A DNA stretch of 8,546 bases, taken from contig CALHQS010000041.1 in NCBI GenBank assembly GCA_938036655.1, positions 1 through 8,546 of the forward strand. Direction: 5' to 3'. This DNA comes from an uncultured Candidatus Altimarinota bacterium. Lineage in GTDB: Bacteria; Patescibacteriota; Gracilibacteria; BD1-5; UBA2023. The translations under genes were made by a program, and so were the position numbers. This document shows, one piece after another, positions 6,079 through 8,546 of this stretch. Every line of letters starts with the position of its first letter. Position 1 is the stretch's first letter. Below the pieces are notes generated by a model. That model worked only from the letters and a program-made list of their open reading frames with translations. It was not told the origin of the DNA and did no database searches.

Positions 6079-7437
6079 GTGAAACTTTCTATCAGTATTC
6101 CTCTCAATATCGTTGTAGTGCTGATGCTGACGCTTCTTCTCAATGTTGTTGGGCTCAAATTTTCTTTTGAAACGCATTTTCCAACATATATTGCCGAGAC
6201 GCGAGATCAGTTACAGCCAAATACCGCTCTCAATCCTGAATGATTGCAGGCGCTTTTTTCGATAAATTCGCTTGACGGTGAGACGAAAGCTGATTATCAG
6301 AAAGCACTATCTGAACTCTCAAACCTCTCATCATCACTCAAAAGTCTTTCTGAAAATCCTGAATTGTATGTGATTGAAGGGAAAAATTCTGGACAAAATT
6401 CTCCCAACTCGTTTCACATTTATGCATACAATGATATTGTGGAAAAGGCTACTGGAAATGCTTTATTTAAAGTTTTTCAGCACCCGTTCGATATCAATCT
6501 CAATACGCCGGATGGGAAATTTATGCTTGCGATTATCAAAAATTTTCTCATTCTCAATGTCGCGTGGATGACGATAATTATTTTGGTGTATATGTTTTGG
6601 CTGCGGCGGATTTTTCGGCCGATTCACCTGATTATTGATACGCTGAAAAATTTTTCTGTCACAAAAACTTCCAAAATTTTTTACAAAAAAAATGACGAAT
6701 TTTTGCCACTGATTACGACGCTGAACGAACTTTCGACTTCGCTTGGCCGGCAAGAAAAAATTCGAAATCAATTTTTATCGGATTTGTCGCACGAGATTCG
6801 CACGCCAATGACCGCGATTTCTGTATTGCTCGAAGCGATTGATGATGGTGTGATGGAACTCGATAAAAGCACGATTTTAACGCTTCAATCGGAGATGCGC
6901 CGCCTTGTGGACATCACGGAACACATTATGAAAGGAGAAAATTTTCTCGCCAAAAATGCTGATGAAATCGTGCGCCAAAAAGTTTTTTTGAAACCGATGG
7001 CACAAGAAATTATTCTGCAATATCAACCCACAATCCAAAAAAATCATCAAAAAATTCTGGAAAATTTCCCAGAAAATGCGTATATTTTCGCCAATCGCGA
7101 GCAATTGATTCAGGTTTTGCATAATATTTTTTCCAATTTTTGCAAATACGCCTGAGAAAATGCGACGCTCGAATGTTCATTCAAAACACAAAAAACTTTC
7201 AATGTTTTGACTTTTTCCGATGATGGTACGGGCGTGAGCGATGAAGAATTGCCTTTCCTCGCAGAAAAATTTTATAAATCAGACACTGGACGAACACAAA
7301 ATAGCGATGAAATGAGTATGGGAATTGGACTTTCGCTCGTTTCCAAAATCACTTCGTTGCACGGCGGCTCTATGCGCGTAGAGCCAACTAAACCGCACTG
7401 ATTGACTCTTATTTTAACTTTTTGAAAAAATGAATAA
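6079..7437 (+). CDS. Membrane sensor histidine kinase with four in-frame UGA = Gly
   Basis: The reading is 452 residues from GTG 6079 to TAA 7435-7437. GTG gives VKLSISIPLN and a complete first membrane helix (about 4-26). An extracytoplasmic domain (about 30-147), a second helix (150-174) and a HAMP-like linker follow. The dimerisation H box FLSDLSHEIRTPMT carries the phosphoacceptor His238. The ATPase domain has an N box HNIFSNFCKYA (348-358), G1 DDGTG (381-385) and G2 GIGLSLV (415-421). UGA codons lie at 6241-6243 (residue 55), 7153-7155 (359), 7399-7401 (441) and 7423-7425 (449). Residue 441 falls where HATPase domains have the G of the final 'GT.f.i.lP' strand. The ATP lid is complete and all catalytic boxes are present, so the kinase should be active. 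No response regulator is in the window. The 3' end overlaps the next gene by 8 bp, implying translational coupling. Confidence 0.93.
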
Positions 7438-8386
7438 AAAAATTTTTGCCTTCGCGGCAGTGGCTACTTTGGCTTTGGGAACACCAAATTTGCATGCGCA
7501 AGAATTGCTTGCGCCTCCATCACTTCTTGATGTGATTCAACAAAATGAGGCGAATGCTTATCGGCAAGCCCACCAAACTGATGTTTCTACGAATAATTTT
7601 GGCTCCATTTCTCAGAATTTTAATAATTTTCCGAATCTATCAGACGGAAAACCGCTGGAAATCACATATCGAAAAATCCACGAAGGGAAGGCAATTACCA
7701 TTTCTCGTGCCAACGAAGCGATGCTTTGGGTTCAGGAAATCGACCTCTCAAAAGGGGCAAGCCTTGATTCGTCACTTGAAGTGATTTCGTACAACGAAGA
7801 AACTGGCGAGCCACAATTCAAGAAAAAATCCATCACAGAAACGCTTTCTTCGCTTTCAGAAAAGCCATTTAGTCTCATCAATGGACAATTTTTTAACCCA
7901 AAAACACAACCATCAGAATTGTCGTTTGGGCTCAAACAAAATGATACAGTTCGAACGGCGGGCGCTGATAATCGTTCTTCTTCCAAAAATATTTTGCGAG
8001 TGAATGGCCAGATTGCGGAAATTGTTCCGTATTCTTGGGAAAATCTCAATAGCTCGACTGGAAATTTTGCGATGGTAAACTTTACTATGAATAATAAAAG
8101 TTACACAGATCGCGCAATTGGTCGAACATATATGTGTCTCAAAAATCCAGACGCCAACAATCGTTCATCCAAAATTTTGACTTTTGTGGCGACGGACATG
8201 ACAGAAACTGAAATTGAACGAGAAATTCTCAAAAATGGCTGTACAGAGGCTTCAACTTCACAACTTGATTCGAGTGGTTCAAGCCGTCTTTGGTACAACG
8301 ACAATTTTATTTTTGGAACTGGACACAAAGGCGAAGCAGACAAACGAAAAATTCCTCACTATATCACATTTCATGACGCAAAATAA
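7430..8386 (+). CDS. Exported NAGPA/DUF2233-family (phosphodiester glycosidase-like) protein
   Basis: This 318-residue protein has a Sec signal peptide MNKKIFAFAAVATLALGTPNLHA, cleaved before QE (residue 24). Its pattern fits the NAGPA/DUF2233 fold: INGQFF (150-155) for the usual 'NGGFF', AIGRTYM (229-235) for 'R-T-A-I/V-G'-type sequence, a TETEIEREILKNGC helix (258-271) for the 'T..E.A..l..lG' segment, and QLDSSGSS (278-285) in place of the usual 'LDGGGS'. Family members hydrolyse phosphodiester-linked sugars such as GlcNAc-1-P caps. The two glycines of the signature are serines here, so activity is uncertain. A Ser/Asn/Gln-rich linker follows the signal peptide, and the protein has two cysteines. 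It has no UGA. Its start codon overlaps the last codons of the histidine kinase gene, so the two are co-expressed. It may act on envelope polysaccharide or glycolipid; that role is inference. Confidence 0.72.
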   Translation: MNKKIFAFAAVATLALGTPNLHAQELLAPPSLLDVIQQNEANAYRQAHQTDVSTNNFGSISQNFNNFPNLSDGKPLEITYRKIHEGKAITISRANEAMLWVQEIDLSKGASLDSSLEVISYNEETGEPQFKKKSITETLSSLSEKPFSLINGQFFNPKTQPSELSFGLKQNDTVRTAGADNRSSSKNILRVNGQIAEIVPYSWENLNSSTGNFAMVNFTMNNKSYTDRAIGRTYMCLKNPDANNRSSKILTFVATDMTETEIEREILKNGCTEASTSQLDSSGSSRLWYNDNFIFGTGHKGEADKRKIPHYITFHDAK

Positions 8387-8387
8387 A

Positions 8388-8412
8388 TTCCCAAATTGGG
8401 TTTTTATTTTTA
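8388..8412 (+). terminator. Weak candidate terminator after the NAGPA-like gene
   Basis: CCCA/TGGG around an AAT loop (within 8390-8400), followed by TTTTTATTTTTA, begins just after the stop codon. The stem is short, and two T-T mismatches separate it from the flanking A/T pairs, so termination here is plausible but weaker than at 5972-6000. Confidence 0.5.
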
Positions 8413-8442
8413 CAAAAATTTAAAAAATTATAAAAATTGAAA

Positions 8443-8472
8443 AACAAAAAAGGAAGCAGAAATGCTTCCTTT
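8443..8472 (-). terminator. Strong intrinsic terminator of a minus-strand gene entering from the right
   Basis: AAAGGAAGCA (8449-8458) and TGCTTCCTTT (8463-8472) form a perfect 10-bp stem. Read on the minus strand, the loop is TTTC and the hairpin is followed by TTTTTTGTTTTT. The plus-strand side has no T run, so the direction is clear. This implies a transcript coming from beyond the right edge, convergent with the kinase unit. Confidence 0.8.
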
Positions 8473-8546
8473 GGTGTATGAGAAGATTCAAGATTTATCA
8501 TCCAAATCTACTTCTGTGAGAATGCGAGCGCCTGTACATGTCACAA
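8473..8546 (-). other. Edge region, 3' end of an unidentified minus-strand gene
   Basis: These 74 bases lie upstream of the minus-strand terminator. One minus frame reads VTCTGARILTEVDLDDKS and then meets TGA, which in this genome would be glycine and would carry the frame through the hairpin. Other frames end in TAG (at about 8510) or in TAA. The sequence is too short to choose between them or to rule out a non-coding RNA. Confidence 0.35.

Noticed and set aside
4974..7425. UGA as tryptophan (table 4) or selenocysteine
   Set aside because: Trp is already encoded by TGG throughout. Trp would not fit the TsaE 'KKGD' site or the prepilin -1 site. Selenocysteine is implausible at several sites in non-redox proteins, and no SECIS-like element is evident.
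2903..7437. Calling tsaE, the first prepilin, the PilX-like gene and the kinase pseudogenes or split genes because of internal TGA
   Set aside because: Frame and composition continue unchanged after every TGA, no frameshifts or other stops occur, and the residues fit glycine. Nine TGA and no TAA or TAG interruptions is not the pattern of decay.
8462..8546. Plus-strand open frame starting MLPLVYEKIQDL and running to the window edge, with AGGAAG upstream
   Set aside because: Its start lies inside the stem-loop of the minus-strand terminator and the purine run is the other arm of that stem. Too short to support.

Overview
The window looks like a piece of a Patescibacteria (CPR) genome that reads UGA as glycine (translation table 25), so Gracilibacteria or Absconditabacteria (SR1). 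Nine UGA codons lie inside four otherwise intact genes. At least three of them fall where the protein family expects glycine: the G of the 'LKKGD' strand before the TsaE Walker A loop, the -1 glycine of a prepilin cleavage site, and the glycine of the C-terminal 'HGG..(G)' strand of a histidine kinase. All ten complete genes stop at TAA or TAG and none at TGA. Under the standard code these four genes would be wrongly called as fragments or pseudogenes. The DNA is AT-rich. Starts are preceded by T tracts and not by Shine-Dalgarno purines.

Layout. (1) 1-52, minus: 5' part of tRNA-Asn(GUU) with its own promoter. (2) 134-568, minus: tsaE (t6A tRNA modification ATPase). (3) 618-5963, plus: a compact type IV pilus operon of seven genes, with gaps of only 2-18 bp. 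In order these are two PilN/PilO-like membrane coiled-coil proteins, a PilC/GspF platform protein, and four prepilins (a GspH/PilE-like pilin, a PilV-like, a PilW/GspJ-like and a PilX-like minor pilin). The operon ends at a strong hairpin terminator at 5972-6000. (4) 6079-8386, plus: a two-gene unit of a membrane sensor histidine kinase whose last codons overlap the start of an exported protein of the NAGPA/DUF2233 (phosphodiester glycosidase-like) family. (5) 8387-8546: a short AT-rich convergent region with a clear minus-strand terminator, suggesting a minus-strand gene entering from the right edge.

How the genes relate. The divergent tsaE and pilus starts are only 49 bp apart and must share or overlap promoters. 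The pilus genes supply the inner-membrane alignment complex, the platform and a minor-pilin set. The motor ATPases, PilM, the secretin and the prepilin peptidase are not in the window. The most striking point is that the PilX-like prepilin uses a UGA codon for the glycine immediately before the cleavage site, so processing of this protein should depend on UGA-decoding tRNA-Gly. The kinase has no response regulator beside it here; its coupled partner is the secreted NAGPA-like protein, whose usual 'DGGGS' motif is altered to 'DSSGS'.
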